Source of the DNA: Ceratopteris richardii
Lineage: Eukaryota > Streptophyta > Polypodiopsida > Polypodiales > Pteridaceae
Reading direction: 5' to 3'
Assembly (NCBI GenBank): GCA_020310875.1
Contig: CM035407.1
Coordinates: forward strand, 223,454,545 to 223,518,544
DNA: 64,000 bases
Below the pieces are notes generated by a model. It made no database searches. It was not told the origin of the DNA and saw only the letters and a list, made by a program, of their open reading frames with translations. The position numbers and the translations under genes are program-made. Below are positions 23,127 through 34,900 of the stretch, in pieces (position 1 is the first letter of the stretch; every line of letters starts with the position of its first letter).

Positions 23127-24463
23127 ATCTAATAAGCATGTGTGGGAAAGAGATGCACTCATGTCAAAACATCATCATCATATGAAATTGCATTGATATT
23201 TCCCATCTTAATTGATGAAGAATGAGGTGCAAGTATTTGTTTAACATGGTCATCAACATGCGTTCTCCTTTGGAATTCTTCAAGGATGAAAGTTTTTATT
23301 TAAATGGCCTTGCTTGTGACAATAAATATGCTCCATGTTCTTTTTCTAAGATTGGCTTCAACTCTTATCACAATTTCCATTTCTATCTTTATCCTTGATT
23401 CCACCATGTTGTTGGGTTCTTTCCATGTCTTGAATCATAGATATTGCATGCATATACACTAAGGGTGGTGTCCATGGACTTCTTGCAAATTTCCTCACTT
23501 GGAAGAGCAGTAGGAATATCATTATAAACAAGTTTTCCACCAAGTGCATTATCACTAATGACTATGCAAAATGTATCTGTGTGTGGAAAAGAAGAGTCAT
23601 TTATGAGAATCTCACTAGGAGAAATATTTCCCAATGACAAAAATCAAGATAGTATGAAATGGCATTGATCTCTTCTATTTTAGTTGATGAAGAAGAAGAT
23701 GCAAGTAATTGTTTGACATGAGCATCAACCTACCTTTTCTGTTGGCATCTTCAAGCACAAAAGTAGTTCTTGAACTGGCTTTTCTTGTGACATTGAGAGG
23801 ACTCAATGTTCTTCTTGCAAGCTTGGATTCTACTCTTGACACAAATGTTACTATCAACAAGTTTTTAACTAGGTGTACTATTATGAATGGCTATGAAAAA
23901 TGTATCCCAAGACATCAATAGTGTGCATAACAAGAAATCTACCTTCATCTAACCATCATATTCATCTTTTGTGCTTGAAAATAGGTTTCAAAAAGCATAG
24001 AGCTCATTGAGTAGCCACATTATTTGTATCATTTGCACATAGCTCATCAACTAAACTTTTTTGACACAATGTACTTTTCGTAAGCATTGCACAACTTTTT
24101 CCAAACATTCCCTATGGTCTCACAATCCAACGTTGTGAAGTACACACTATCTACCAGATGCAAGCAAATGTGTACATAGCCATCTAAACAAGATCTTCCC
24201 AATCATCATCAGCATCCATGTCCATGGGCTTCTTTGCAAGATCATCATTGGGTTTCCACTTCGTCTTTAAGTCAATACATCATATGAATAATTCTTCCAT
24301 AGGGGAAAATTAGACCCATCAAGCTTGAAGATCTCAAAGCTATCTTTGCCTAGAAAATTGTAGCCTTTCTTGGAGTCACTTATACCAGACCTAAATTCAT
24401 TAGATTTCTCAAAAGCTTTGGATGCTATGATGTGGAAATTTTCTTTAATAAAACCAATGTCTA
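23127..24463 (-). pseudogene. Segment copy 2, part 1: Cop-G gag relic
   Basis: Matches 11957-13305. The minus strand keeps 'KKGYNFLGKDSFEIFKLDGS' followed by 'NFPLWKN', so this copy retains residues lost in copy 1, and 'ALGGKLVYNDIPTALPSEE' with two zinc-knuckle modules (near 23315 and 23780). The start codon is ATA (24425-24427). It abuts truncated Cop-B on the left and Cop-C on the right. Confidence 0.75.
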
Positions 24464-24829
24464 CACATATGCCAAGCTGATTTCCCCAGCAGAGAACCTC
24501 TCCTTGACATAATGATAATGCACCTCAATGTGCTTAATGCGAGCATGGAACATAGGGTTCCTCACAACTGCCAATGTGCTCTGAGTGTCAGTGAAGGTGG
24601 TGGTGGCAGAAGATTAACAAACACCCAAATCAGCCATAAGGCGTCTGAGCCACACACACTCAACAATTGTTGTGAAGGCTTCCCTATACTCAACCTCACA
24701 GCTGGAAGTGGCCACAGTAGGCTGCTTCTTGCTCAACCAAGATATACATGAGCTACCAAGCATGAAGCAAAAGCCACTGGTGGACACATGAGTGTCATAG
24801 CAACCAGCCCAATCACTATAAAAAAAGAG

Positions 24830-26167
24830 CATGCAAATATGGCGGTAGTGATCCCCCCTTGGGATAAAACAATCCAAGTAGCCGGGTACCACTCAAGTAG
24901 GGAAAGATGTGCTTAACCGCCTACCAATGCTTGACACCTAGGCAATGCATGAACTTGCTCATCTGTTAGATAGCAAACGGAATATCTGGCCGAGTAATGC
25001 ATAAGTAAATCAAGCATCCAATAGCCTGCTGATAGAGAACAACATCAAATGCATCACCAACATCATGAAGACTCAATCATAAACCTCTCTCCATAGGAGT
25101 GGCAATAGGCTTCCAATCTTCAAGGCCAAAACATTGCAATAATGTGTCAATATATTTCGTTTGACACAAAGCCATTCCACTATGAGAACCTGAACGAGTA
25201 CGATAATTTGTTGTCACGCAAGGTGTACACCAGCCATTTTGGCATAGTTTTTGCCTTCTCAATATCAACTCTCTCATCAACAAGTGCATCATGTAAATCT
25301 GCATAAAAAATGGAATGATCTACATCATCACATGAAACCTGCAAAGGCTTAGAAGTTGCCTCCTTAGGCCCATCACTAGATTGTCCACCAGTAAAAAGAG
25401 GCAGCAAAGTATCATACATGTCTTTGGGCCTAATAGATGTCTCCTTAGTACATGAAAGCAATGGCTGAATAACATCTTCCACAAAAACAACATCATGGCA
25501 TGCAAATATGGCGGTAGTGAAACCCCCTTGGGATAAAACAATCCAAGTAGCCGGGTACTACTCAAGTAGGGAAAGATGTGCTTAACCGCCTACCAATGCT
25601 TGACACCTGGGCAATGCATAAACTTGCTCATCTGTGAGATAGCAAACTGAATATCTGGCCGAGTAATGCATAAGTAAATCAAGCATCCAATAGCCTGGTG
25701 ATAGAGAACAACATCAAAGGCATCGCCAACATCATGAAGACTCAATCGTAAACCTCTCTCCATAGGAGTGGCAATAGGGTTACAATCTTCAAGGCCAAAA
25801 CACTACAATAATGTGTCAATATATTTTGTTTGACACAAAGACATTCCACTATGAGAACCTGAACGAGTACGATAATTTGCTGTCACGCAAGGTCTACACT
25901 AGCCATTTTGGCATAGTTTTTGCCTGCTCAATATCAACTCTCTCATCAACAAGTGCATCATGTAAATCTGCATAAAAAATGGAATGATCTACATCATCAC
26001 ATGAAGCTTGCAAAGGCTAAGAAGTTGCCTCCTTAGGCCCATCACTAGATTGTCTACCTGTAAAAAGAGGCAGCAAAGTATCATACATGTCTTTGGGCCT
26101 AATAGATGTCTCCTTAGTACATGAAAGCAATGGCTGAATAGCATCTTCCACAAAAACAACATCATGG
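24830..26167 (-). repeat. 669-bp tandem duplication of a deleted RT region in Cop-C
   Basis: Units 24830-25498 and 25499-26167 both start 'catgcaaatatggcggtag'. Each unit contains the same abnormal junction, where linker 'RTRSGSHS' is joined straight to RT thumb 'GMALCQTKYIDTLLQ', skipping the catalytic RT part. The deletion therefore came first and the duplication second. Units differ by scattered substitutions. Confidence 0.9.
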
Positions 26168-26955
26168 CTAACCAGAATGTGTTTAGTCTATGGATGATAC
26201 AAATGATAGCCTTTACTTTCAAGACTAGACCCAAAAAAAATATATTTTAGTGCTTTATCATCCAATTTTCTACGATGTTGTTCAGGCACTAATGCATATG
26301 TCAGACAACCAAAAACACACAGATGAGCAACAAATGTCTTGCAACCATGCCAAGCCTCATATGGAGTGATAGACTACATCGCTTTAGTGGGACACTAGTT
26401 CAGTACCAATGCGGCACACATAACAGCCTCAAGCCAAAAACTATGTGGTAAAGCCTGACTCTTGACCATACACCTCGCCATCTCCATGAGTGACCTGTTC
26501 TTTCATTAAGCAACTCCATTTTGTTGAGATATATATGACACTGTACACTGATGTTTTATCCCACGTTTAGCCAGAAATGCATTAAAGTCAGAAGACATAT
26601 ATTCCCCCCCTCGATCAGAATGGAGGGTGCCCATTTTACATGCTGATAGATTTTTAGCCAAAACTAGAAACAGTTTGAAGCACATAAACACTTCAGACTT
26701 TGCCTTCAATGGATATACCCATGCATGCCTGGAAAAATCATTGATGAAAGTCACAAGTAAAGATAGTTCCCGAAAGAAGGTGTCTGCATAGGACCATAGA
26801 CATCACTATGTACAATCTGCAATTTCTGAGTAGCCCGAATTGAACCATCTTTTGAAAAGGAAGAACGCTGCATTTTTATTAAAATACAGCCTTCACATAC
26901 ATGTTTATTGGGTGCTTCAAGTTTGGGCAAAGAGGACACCATTTCAATCTGTTTT
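26168..26955 (-). pseudogene. Cop-C integrase relic
   Basis: Frames give 'MVSSLPKLEAPNKHVCEGCI' (end of the HHCC zinc domain), 'LQIVHSDVYGPMQTPSFGNY', then after a one-base slip 'MTFINDFSRHAWVYPLKAKS' and 'LHSDRGGEYMSSDFNAFLAK'. Several stops follow before the C-terminal 'DDKALK' region. Same domain order as in Cop-A; non-functional. Confidence 0.85.
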
Positions 26956-27933
26956 CGGCGTAGAGGCCTCTGCAACAAGCATTCCGGCCTCCTTCTTCTT
27001 TGCCTCTTTAGCAGCTAGTTTTGGAGAGCTCTTGATGACATGATCATTTGCTTTACAATATTTGCAAAATAATTTCTGCTTTTCTGATTTATTCTCATCT
27101 TTGTCTTCCTTCTTCGAATGTGCAACATTTAGAAATTTCTGCTTACTACTAGAAGAGCTCCATTTACCTTTGCCCTTCTGACTAGCCTGGAAAGCTTGAT
27201 CTGCAACATGCATAATAGATGTGTTCTGCCTAGACTGATCTTCTTGCAATAGACCAGAGACTAACTCCTTGAATGACAATGCATTTGTATTAGCTTTCAT
27301 CATCAAACAAAGAGTAGAAGCAAAACTCTAATATGAGTCAGGAAGACCATTTAGAACGGTTTGCACAAGTGAGCTATCTGGTATAACTTCATTAGCAAAA
27401 ATCAAATGTTCTTTCAAATCCTTAATCTTTGTGAGAAAACTGTCCATAGAATCACCTTCATTCATATGCTCACTCTCCAATTGTTTTCGGAGGTAAGCAA
27501 CACAAGCCTCATTCCTAGCCTGGTACAGTGTGGTAAGTGTATCCCAAGCATCCTTGGCTATTCTGCAAGAGCGAATGTGAGGAATAATGGCATGTTTGAC
27601 AGACAAAGGTATCAATGCATGTGCTTGAGCATCTCTGGCATCCCAACGAATTTTCTCTATAGTAGGTGCAACAGAAACAGCAGCATGAACATGAATATCT
27701 AGATTATCATCATCTTCGACCCCATCTCCATAAGCTCCAACACCTGTATTTGAAGTACCTATATTAGCAGGTGTAACAGGACGTCTTTCAATACCCTGCA
27801 AAATATTCCATGGTCCTTTTGTGACCAATACATGACACATCATATAAGCCCATGATGGGGTAGTTGGTACCATCCAACTTATCCTCAACAACCAACATAC
27901 GGAATACATCACTGCTTTCAACCATGGCCGGTG
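26956..27933 (-). pseudogene. Cop-C gag relic
   Basis: The gag homologue starts near 27933 (ATG of 'MVESSDVFRML'). It keeps 'DKLDGTN' lost in Cop-A, 'WNILQGIERRPVTPAN', 'KDAWDTLTTLYQARNE', 'SFLTKIKDLKEHLIFANEV', a stop after 'VLNGLPDSY', then 'SKKEDKDENKSEKQKLFC' with knuckle 'CKYCKANDHVIKSS', in which the last Cys is replaced by Ser. Codes for capsid and nucleocapsid in intact relatives. Confidence 0.88.
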
Positions 27934-28276
27934 ACTAAAATACCTTGATGTAGAAAATTGGTATCTTAAAAAGTTGAACAGAAGTACCCAGACGAATTTT
28001 GTTAAACATGTAGCAGACTTCAAGACGCTTATACTGGCGAACCAAAACTGGTATATACCTTTGGCACAAAAGATGAAATAGCCTGCACAAGCACTATCAT
28101 AGTGTGTTCGGAGGCCGAAACAAGCTCAGATCGCAATTTCGGCACCACAAACCGAAGCAGCTTTGATCTTTGAAACAGCTTGAGTATGCTTACCAAATTT
28201 TGTGTGATTCTGAGACTCCAATAGGAGAGGTGTAGGCAACACCCTAGATGAAGCGGTGACCTTCTCTGATACCAAT

Positions 28277-28446
28277 TGTTGGAGTTAGACGTATGTGAAA
28301 GCACGCGAACAACACAAGGAAGAAGAAGAAGCTTGGAGCACAAGCTGAATGTATTACCACTAGATTGTATAAAGATAAGTAGCCCATTAGAGCAATAGGC
28401 GTATATACAAGTCGGGGGAAGAAAACCTCCTAAAGAGGGAAAAATA
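28277..28446 (-). repeat. Cop-C 5' LTR, truncated
   Basis: Starts TGTTGGAGTTAGAC in plus orientation and follows the Cop-A/Cop-F LTR to 'cctcctaaagagggaaaaa', then switches to host segment sequence. The missing part is the first 50 or so bases of the LTR in element sense. Confidence 0.85.
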
Positions 28447-30011
28447 TTTCAATGGTGAAACTTGCATGCAAAATGTATGAAATCATAATTGCACATTATC
28501 CAAGTGAAAAAGGAAAAATGAAGCTCTACATTGAGAGCATAATAATTTTATAGCATTAGATCTAAGACATGCCTTGACTCAAGAACCTTAACATGCTCCA
28601 AGTGAATGTGGTCTGTTATTCATTATTTATCTAGGCATTTTTTATGTATGCTTTCAATTTCGTTATGATTGGAAATGATTTTGATTTTACTTCCAATTAA
28701 TATGTTCCCTCTATATCAATTTCCAAAGATCAACTCTCACCTATAAGTCTAACTTTACCTATGAAAGGAATTTTCCCACAATGTTTATAATGATGTGTGT
28801 ACATAAACAAGTTGATATCATGCTCATAAGATCCACATATGCACAAGACCATAATTTTATCAGAATCAAAAACTTTCTTTTTAGCTTGCTCACATGAAGG
28901 CTTAGATGGACGTAGATTCCATCCAAAAAATGTAATTGTAAGAAAGAAATTATGTGATAGAGATTATTGCATAAAACAAAAAGAGAGAACATACATAGCA
29001 AAAAGAAAAAAAAATCTTACTATATAGAAGTACAAGCATGATAGAATTATGCACCCATGCACTCTCAAAGTAGAACTTCCATGGTGATCTAGACAACTCT
29101 AGATGGGACAATACAAGATAGAGGTATGTTAGTCCAATTCAACATCTGAACTAGTTCAAAACATAGACATTAATAGGCCATGGAGAGATATGGCCTTATG
29201 AAAATTTCTCAATATTGGTGGCTCTGAACGAAGGTTCATAACTTAGGTAGTGGAATACTACCCATAAATCTAGTGATATATATGACCTATTAATGGAGAG
29301 TTTCGAATTTATCAACAAAATTCATTAAAGAAAACAAAAATAGCCCCATCAAGCCTCATAATCAACATTTACCTCATACTCATGAACTAGAATCGTATGT
29401 GTCATGAAGGCACTAGAATCTTCCCCTTGATATTAGAATAGGCAGAAGATTACTGGAATATGATTCTGATTACAAGATAGCCCATGTAAAGGAATACAAT
29501 ACAAGAATATACAACTAATATAAGAAGTCCCATAACTCAAGACTAATGGATATGGAATTACAGAGACTTCAAGATACAAAGGATCCCACAACTTGGGATT
29601 ATAGGTATGGATAGAAATGGTATTTAAGATTTAGGAGACCCCACAATATGGGGTCGTAGGTATGAAACACAATATCAACATTACAAGATATCCCTTGATT
29701 GACACATATAAGATATAGGATAAGATTATGTGATATTGCCTACTACAAAATTACAAGATGGCAACATAGGAAGACTAGAAGCTAGAGTAGACAAGACTAG
29801 AAGAATGGACTAAGTGAGAACAAAAACTAGAAACTAGAAGGTACTTACTTAGAAATCATGACTTCTTTGGCTCCCAAGATTTGCATTACCAAGATTGAGG
29901 ATCTCTGTGGGGGCCCTCTCCTTATAAAGGTGTTGGAGGGAAGCTAAAGCTCTTTCATGATTCATTATAACATCATCAATCATGCACATAAGATATGGCT
30001 ACCAAGATGAT
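28447..30011 (-). other. Segment copy 2, part 2: Cop-G leader/LTR-like DNA
   Basis: Parallels about 13905-15286 with many substitutions. It has one extra block of roughly 120 bases (about 29610-29725) that copy 1 lacks; the block is bounded by short 'ggata' repeats. No coding frame is supported. It ends with ATGAT (30007-30011), the left target duplication of Cop-D. Confidence 0.7.
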
Positions 30012-31221
30012 TGTTGGAGCAAGTCTATGACAAGCCTAAGTATTGGCTTGAGTTATAAAAAGGCTTAGAAACTTGAAGGAAATGTCTACTCCTTCTAGAG
30101 TTCACTTGTGAACTCCCTCTTGTAATTTTTTAGCCTTTACATGATGTAAAAGTAAAGGGAATCTAAAGTGGTTGAGTCACTTGATCAAAATGGGAAAGAA
30201 AAGCCACGAATTCATGATTGAAGGTAGTTGGAGAATCAAATCAATTACTAATAGATTGGAGAGTGATTGTAGGAAGTTAGGCTCCCAAGATCAACTATAA
30301 ATACATGGTAGTTTTAGTCATGGTCAAGAGAAGACCTCCATGAGTTGTGCTTTATGCCATATCAAGGTGTGATTTCAAGGCACAAAATATGTATCAATAA
30401 GTCCATTGTATTTTGCAATCAATATACTTTCATTTTCATGATCATTTGGGTTCATGGTTTTATGTTCTTTTGAAGTGTATTGATCACTGCCATATCTCTC
30501 AGTTTTCTCAGTCAGATTGCAGAGATGATTTCTCTGAGCTTGGTGCATCATTTTCAGTGATTCAACTTACTAAAGTTAGCTCTTTATGTCTACTATATGC
30601 TCACCAATTTTCATTGTATTTGGGTGTTTCAATCATTAGTTATGATCATTTGAAGTCAACTGTGTCACCTCATTTTCTTCTTCTCTACCAGCACTCTCTC
30701 AGAATAGTCATTTTGTCAGAGCTGTTTCTCAATGTGTACTTGACGATTTTCCATTATTTAAAACTTGTTAAAATCCTCATACTGTTTAGTATATGCGTAC
30801 AAATTTTCATGACCATTGGATTCTTTAATCATGAAATATCTTTATTTTACTGCGCATACTTCTTTCTCCTTGTGTAGTCCATCATTTTGGTTTAAATAAT
30901 TCTTGATTCTTAGCTTACTAAGCTAGTAAGAGTTCCCCAAAAGGAATTAAGTTAATTGCTGCTGTGTTCAGAGAATTGTTCAAAACTTTGGATTGGTGTA
31001 TGAACATAAATAGCAAGTTTTTGGCTCTTGAATCTACTCCAACTTATCTGTTTTGATTCAACTTTTTGAGAGTGATCTTCCAAGGTACATAGGGTGTCTA
31101 ATACATCCATTGGCAAGCTAAAAGCGCCCACAACATATCTCTGGAGTCCATTTGGCTAGTGTAGTGCGAAGTTTTTGCAATACCACTTCATCTTCATCAA
31201 CTACAAATCCATCTCTTCATA
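30012..31221 (+). repeat. Cop-D 5' LTR (about 1210 bp)
   Basis: Starts TGTTGGAGCAAG and ends CTTCATA (the 3' LTR keeps CTTCACA). A TATAAATA box lies at 30296-30303, the probable promoter. The long open frame at 30413-30877 within it has no counterpart of equal length in the other LTR and is not a gene. The gag ATG follows only nine bases later. Confidence 0.92.
30296..30303 (+). promoter_or_regulatory. TATA box of Cop-D LTR
   Basis: TATAAATA, kept in both LTRs (44987-44994 in the 3' copy), about 285 bases into the LTR as expected for the U3/R boundary of a copia element. The position is seen; promoter use is inferred. Confidence 0.55.
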
Positions 31222-31230
31222 GTGGACAAC

Positions 31231-32797
31231 ATGGCAGATGGATTTCCTTCATCAATTGACAAATTGGATAGAGGTAACTACTCAGCTTGTTCATTAAGGA
31301 TATAAGCTTATCTTCAAGGAAGGAATTTGTGTGATTATATAGGTAGAGATGAAGTTATGCCAAGTTTTAGGAACAAAGGTCAACCAACACAAGAAGAGCA
31401 AGAAAGATTGAGCACATGGTGCTCCAAGGATGCACTAGCAAAGTCTTATCTCCTCAACTGTATCTCATATTTTTTGTTGCCTCACATTAGAAGTTATAAA
31501 ACATCTTAGGAAGTCTGTAATGCACTTGAAGCCTTCTCTTCAAGTACAAAGGCTAGGAAGCATCAACTATGGCTAGACTTCACAACTCTCAAGAAAGCTC
31601 CCAAACAAAATGTGACTGATTTTGTCACAAAGCTCAAGGACATAACAGATCAATTGGGGAGCATTGGAGAGGTAATAGATGAAGAGCAAATTGTAAGGCA
31701 GGTCATCAATGGCTTGAAGGTAGATGACAAGTGGGAAGCATTCACCACAGCTATGGATCTATACATGGAAATGCATGTACCAGATTTCAACACTCATAGG
31801 ACTACTTACTCAAGAGGCCAAACTTATCAAGAATGGAGAAAGCTCCAAAGGTAATCAATCTTCAGCTTTGTATACTGATAAAAGCAAGTCAAAAGAAAAT
31901 AAAGGAAGAGGAAAGAAAGTGGATGATGAAGCAGGTACACATCAAGCTAACTATGCAGGTAGAGGAAGACATGGTAGAGGTAGAGGCAGAAGAGGAAGAC
32001 AAGGCAGGGGGAGATCCCAAAACTCTAATTCATGCTCTACTTGTGGATTAACTAATCATACAACTGAAAATTGCTTTAGAAATTCCAAGAATCAAAGAGG
32101 CAGAGGCTACTATAGAGGAAGTTATGGCTACTCAAGAGGAAGGTTCAACAATTACCATGGCAACTACAACAATTACAACCATTCAAACTATCAAGGAGGC
32201 AATAGAGGAAGAAGAGACTTCAATAACTACACAGAAGACTCAAATCAAGAGGACTTATTGCTAATCATGAATATGGCCATGCCACAAGGGAAATCTGATG
32301 AGCATGTTTTCTACATAGATTCAGGTTGTTCCAATCATGTTGCAGGAAATGTGGCCCTCCTATTAGATTTAGAAGATCCAAGAAACAAGAATGAGGTACA
32401 AACAAGAGATGATACAAGAAACCTTGTGGAGAAAATAGGAAATGTCAAAGCACTTGATGGAAACATCAACTTACTCAATAAGGTACTCTATGTCCCTACC
32501 ATTACAAAGAATTTTATAAGTGTTGGGCAGATAGTAGAGAAAGGGTTGCAAGTCACGTTCACAAAAGAAGGAGCATTTGTTGAAGATCCAAGTCAAGGAT
32601 TCAAGAGGATTGCAAAAGGTGAAAAGACAGCTAGATTCTTCACATTTGAATTAGAAGACACTAGGAACATTGCTCTCTTTAACTATGGTAGTTAGACACT
32701 TACAGAATTGGAAGTATGGCACAAAAGGTTAGCACATATTGGTGAAAGATCATTAAAGCAAATTTGTAGGGACCAAAGTGTACTTGGACTCCCTAAC
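31231..32797 (+). pseudogene. Cop-D gag, protease and start of pre-integrase domain
   Basis: ATG at 31231 reads 'MADGFPSSIDKLDRGNYSA', then a TAA where relatives have Gln. Gag continues 'NLCDYIGRDEVMP', a TAG after 'RSYKTS', then 'DFVTKLKDITDQLGSIGEV' and, after a +1 shift near 31800, an Arg/Gly-rich nucleocapsid with knuckle 'CSTCGLTNHTTENC' (32035-32076). Protease has DSGCSNHV at 32318-32341. After a TAG the pre-integrase begins with 'WHKRLAHIGERSLKQ' and is cut at 'LGLPN' by Cop-E. The Cys pair of the same zinc finger lies beyond Cop-E. Confidence 0.9.
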
Positions 32798-32885
32798 TAT
32801 TACCATTAGTGTCCATGTGAAAGGCCAAATGACTACTAGACATTTCTTTGTATACGTTCTTTAATAAAACATATAGTGTTGTGTG
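32798..32885 (+). repeat. Cop-E 5' LTR remnant
   Basis: Shares 'agtgtccatgtgaaaggcc' and 'gttctttaataaaacatata' with the 3' LTR, then diverges and changes into Cop-B-type LTR sequence around 32880-32890. The remaining 210 or so bases of this LTR are absent. Confidence 0.85.
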
Positions 32886-33218
32886 ACTTACTACGTTTGT
32901 GCTCCTTGTGTGTGCTTCTCGTTGTCTCTCGCACTCCTACACACACCCAACCGTGGTATCAGAGCAGGTTAAGCTCCTTCTCAAGTTTTGGTTTTTCGTG
33001 TCGTGGCGTGCGTGCACTTTAACAGTGCAAATCGACTTCAGAGCATAGAACTATGAATTTCAACAGCCAAGAAACATTTTCGTCAGGTGCACTGGGGTTT
33101 TACCCCCATTTTCAAACCATTTGTGCAGTCATAATTGCCATCAGAGTGACGGTTTGTGAGCTGAAATTTCAGCTTTCGTCGAAGTGAAGATTTTGTCACA
33201 TTCTTGTTCCTTAATGAA

Positions 33219-33590
33219 ATGGCAGGCATCAATGACTTGTTTGGCATGCTTCAAGATGAAGATAAGCTTGATGGGACCAACTATCCGATGTGGTCTTACA
33301 TGATGAAGCATGTTCTTGTTGCAAAACAACTTTGGAACATAGTGGTAGATGTAGATCGAAGACCGGCAGGTGCTTCTACTTCACAGTCTACTGTCACAGA
33401 TGGAGCTTCTTCTTCGAGTACAGTGGTTTCTCCTTCTCCACCTACACAGAAGCAACTTAGATGGGATGGAAAAGATGCTCAAGCTCATGCTTTGATTGCA
33501 CTTTCTGTGAAGGGTCATATAGTTCCACACACTCGGTCATGTTCTACAACACGACAGGCATGGGACACTCTTGCTTCTTTGTATAAGATT
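33219..33590 (+). pseudogene. Gag of the Cop-B-type derivative
   Basis: ATG at 33219 gives 'MAGINDLFGMLQDEDKLDG', 'YPMWSYMMKHVLVAKQLWN', a Ser/Thr-rich segment and 'QAHALIALSVKGHIVPH' to 'TRQAWDTLASLYK'. This is the Cop-A-like capsid N-terminal part. At about 33585 it is fused to sequence from after the protease active site ('FASLKDAPKGGHVVCANN'), so the rest of gag, the knuckle and the DSG are deleted. An upstream in-frame Met at 33204 is possible, but the homologues start at 33219. Confidence 0.85.
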
Positions 33591-34562
33591 TTTTGCCTCT
33601 TTGAAAGATGCACCCAAAGGAGGACATGTGGTGTGTGCAAACAATGCCTCTTATCCTATAATTGGACTAGGAGAAATTGAGCTTACGGCTACAAATGGAG
33701 GTGTGATTCTCTTGAAAAATGCATTGTATGTGCCCAGTATGAAGAAGAACTTAATTTCAGTTCCGTTGATTGCCAAAGCTGGACTTCATGTACACTTTGT
33801 TGATGATAAGTGTATGGTTCATGATTTCAGCAATGGTGATGTTATCGTGATGTCCGGTACATTATGTAATGGTTTGTATTGCATGCATACATACAAGAGG
33901 GCTATCTCGAATGCCTTGGTTGCTCATACTTCTTCCATGGCTGAAATGGAGCTTTGACATGCTCGTTTTGGTCACTTGAACTTCAATAGTTTGCTTTACT
34001 TGCAAAAGAAGGACATGGTTATTGGTTTGCCTACACTTGAGTCCATTGAAAAGCATGCATGTGAAGGTTGCATTCTTGGAAAAATGCATTGTGCTTCTTT
34101 TCCAAAAGATAGTCATACACACACTACAAGAAAATTGCAGCTTGTTCATAGTGATGTATGTGGTCCCATCAAGACTCCATCTTTTGGGAAGCATGTATAT
34201 TTTGTTACCTTCATTGATGATGCTACTCGCATACATGGGTGTATCCTATGAAAGCAAAGAATGAGGTATTTTCTTGCTTCAAAGCATTTTTAGCTATGGC
34301 TGAAATTTTTTCTTCACAAAAGCTTTTGACTCTACGCATGGATCATGGTGGTGAATACATGTCACATGAGTTTAATGCTTTTCTTCATGAAAGAGGTATT
34401 TCTCACCAATGTACGGTGCCATATACACCTCAGCAAAATGGTGTTTCCAAGCGTAAAAATAGAACTCTTCTTGAAATGGCACGATGTAACCACCAAAGCT
34501 CTTCCATGGGAAAAGTTTGAAGCTTTTCGCAAAGCTTTAGGCTTATTACCTTGTGGGGGCTG
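33590..34562 (+). pseudogene. Protease tail, integrase and RNase H end of the derivative
   Basis: 'LKNALYVPSMKKNLISV' and 'DDKCMVHDFSNGDVIVMSG' are the protease C-terminal region. A TGA stands before 'HARFGHLNFNSLL'; then come zinc Cys 'CEGCILGKMHC', integrase 'LVHSDVCGPIKTPSFG', a frameshift near 34225, 'MDHGGEYMSHEFNAFLHERG' and 'TPQQNGVSKRKNRTLLEMAR'. At about 34487 a deletion joins it to 'KALPWEKFEAFRKALGLLP', the last residues of RNase H, followed by a stop. Confidence 0.88.
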
Positions 34563-34609
34563 ATCTGTCACTCCCTATATGTGTTCACATCATTCGCTCC
34601 AGGGGGGTT

Positions 34610-34900
34610 TGTTACACCTATGTGTTCCTCGAGTACCTTTGATGTGAACCTTTTCCCTATACATGGGCACTTTTTACTCTTGTGCTGGCTAGAAGTTTTT
34701 CCCCATGTTACCACATACTTGATACCCTCATATGTGGTGGTACTTTGTACTTAGTGATATTATTCAGCTCTTACTTCAGTTCAGTTCATCGTCAATAGAG
34801 AGAGCTATTCCAGCCATCATCTTCTCCGTGTGTCTTGCTGCGTTTGTGCTCCTTGTGTGTGCTTCTCGTGCGTCTCTCGCACTTCTGCACACACTCAACA
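34610..34900 (+). repeat. 3' LTR of the Cop-B-type derivative (291 bp)
   Basis: TGTTACACC...CTCAACA directly after the polypurine tract. It is the best-preserved copy of this LTR type in the window and identifies the truncated Cop-B LTR at 16457-16612. Its 'gctccttgtgtgtgcttctcg' end resembles part of the Cop-E LTR. Confidence 0.9.

Larger units (their letters stand above)
24464..28446 (-). mobile_element. Cop-C, truncated and rearranged Cop-A-family element
   Basis: A minus-strand relative of Cop-A. The 5' LTR (28277 to about 28446) is cut short, the primer site is TGGTATCAGAGA (28263-28274), and the leader and gag are present. Protease and pre-integrase are mostly deleted (gag joins integrase near 26955), the RT has a large deletion and a 669-bp tandem duplication, and RNase H stops at 'SLAYV' near 24470. 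The 3' LTR is absent. About 600 bases of the host segment are missing at the site, so this is not a clean insertion. Confidence 0.85.
32886..34900 (+). mobile_element. Cop-B-type deletion derivative inside Cop-E
   Basis: A 5'-truncated LTR (to 32953), a perfect TGGTATCAGAGC primer site (32954-32965), leader, gag, a shortened protease/integrase region, the last 25 or so residues of RNase H, a polypurine tract (ccaggggggtt, about 34600-34609) and a full 3' LTR 34610-34900. RT and most of RNase H are missing. Cop-E sequence resumes at 34901. No target duplication can be seen because the 5' end is lost. Confidence 0.85.

Noticed and set aside
30413..30877. 154-codon open frame in the Cop-D 5' LTR
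   Set aside because: The corresponding 3' LTR frame is shorter and shifted; the hydrophobic translation reflects T-rich LTR sequence.
31930..32260. Arg/Gly-rich protein as a possible host RNA-binding gene
   Set aside because: It is in frame with a copia zinc knuckle and protease between Cop-D LTRs, so it is gag nucleocapsid.
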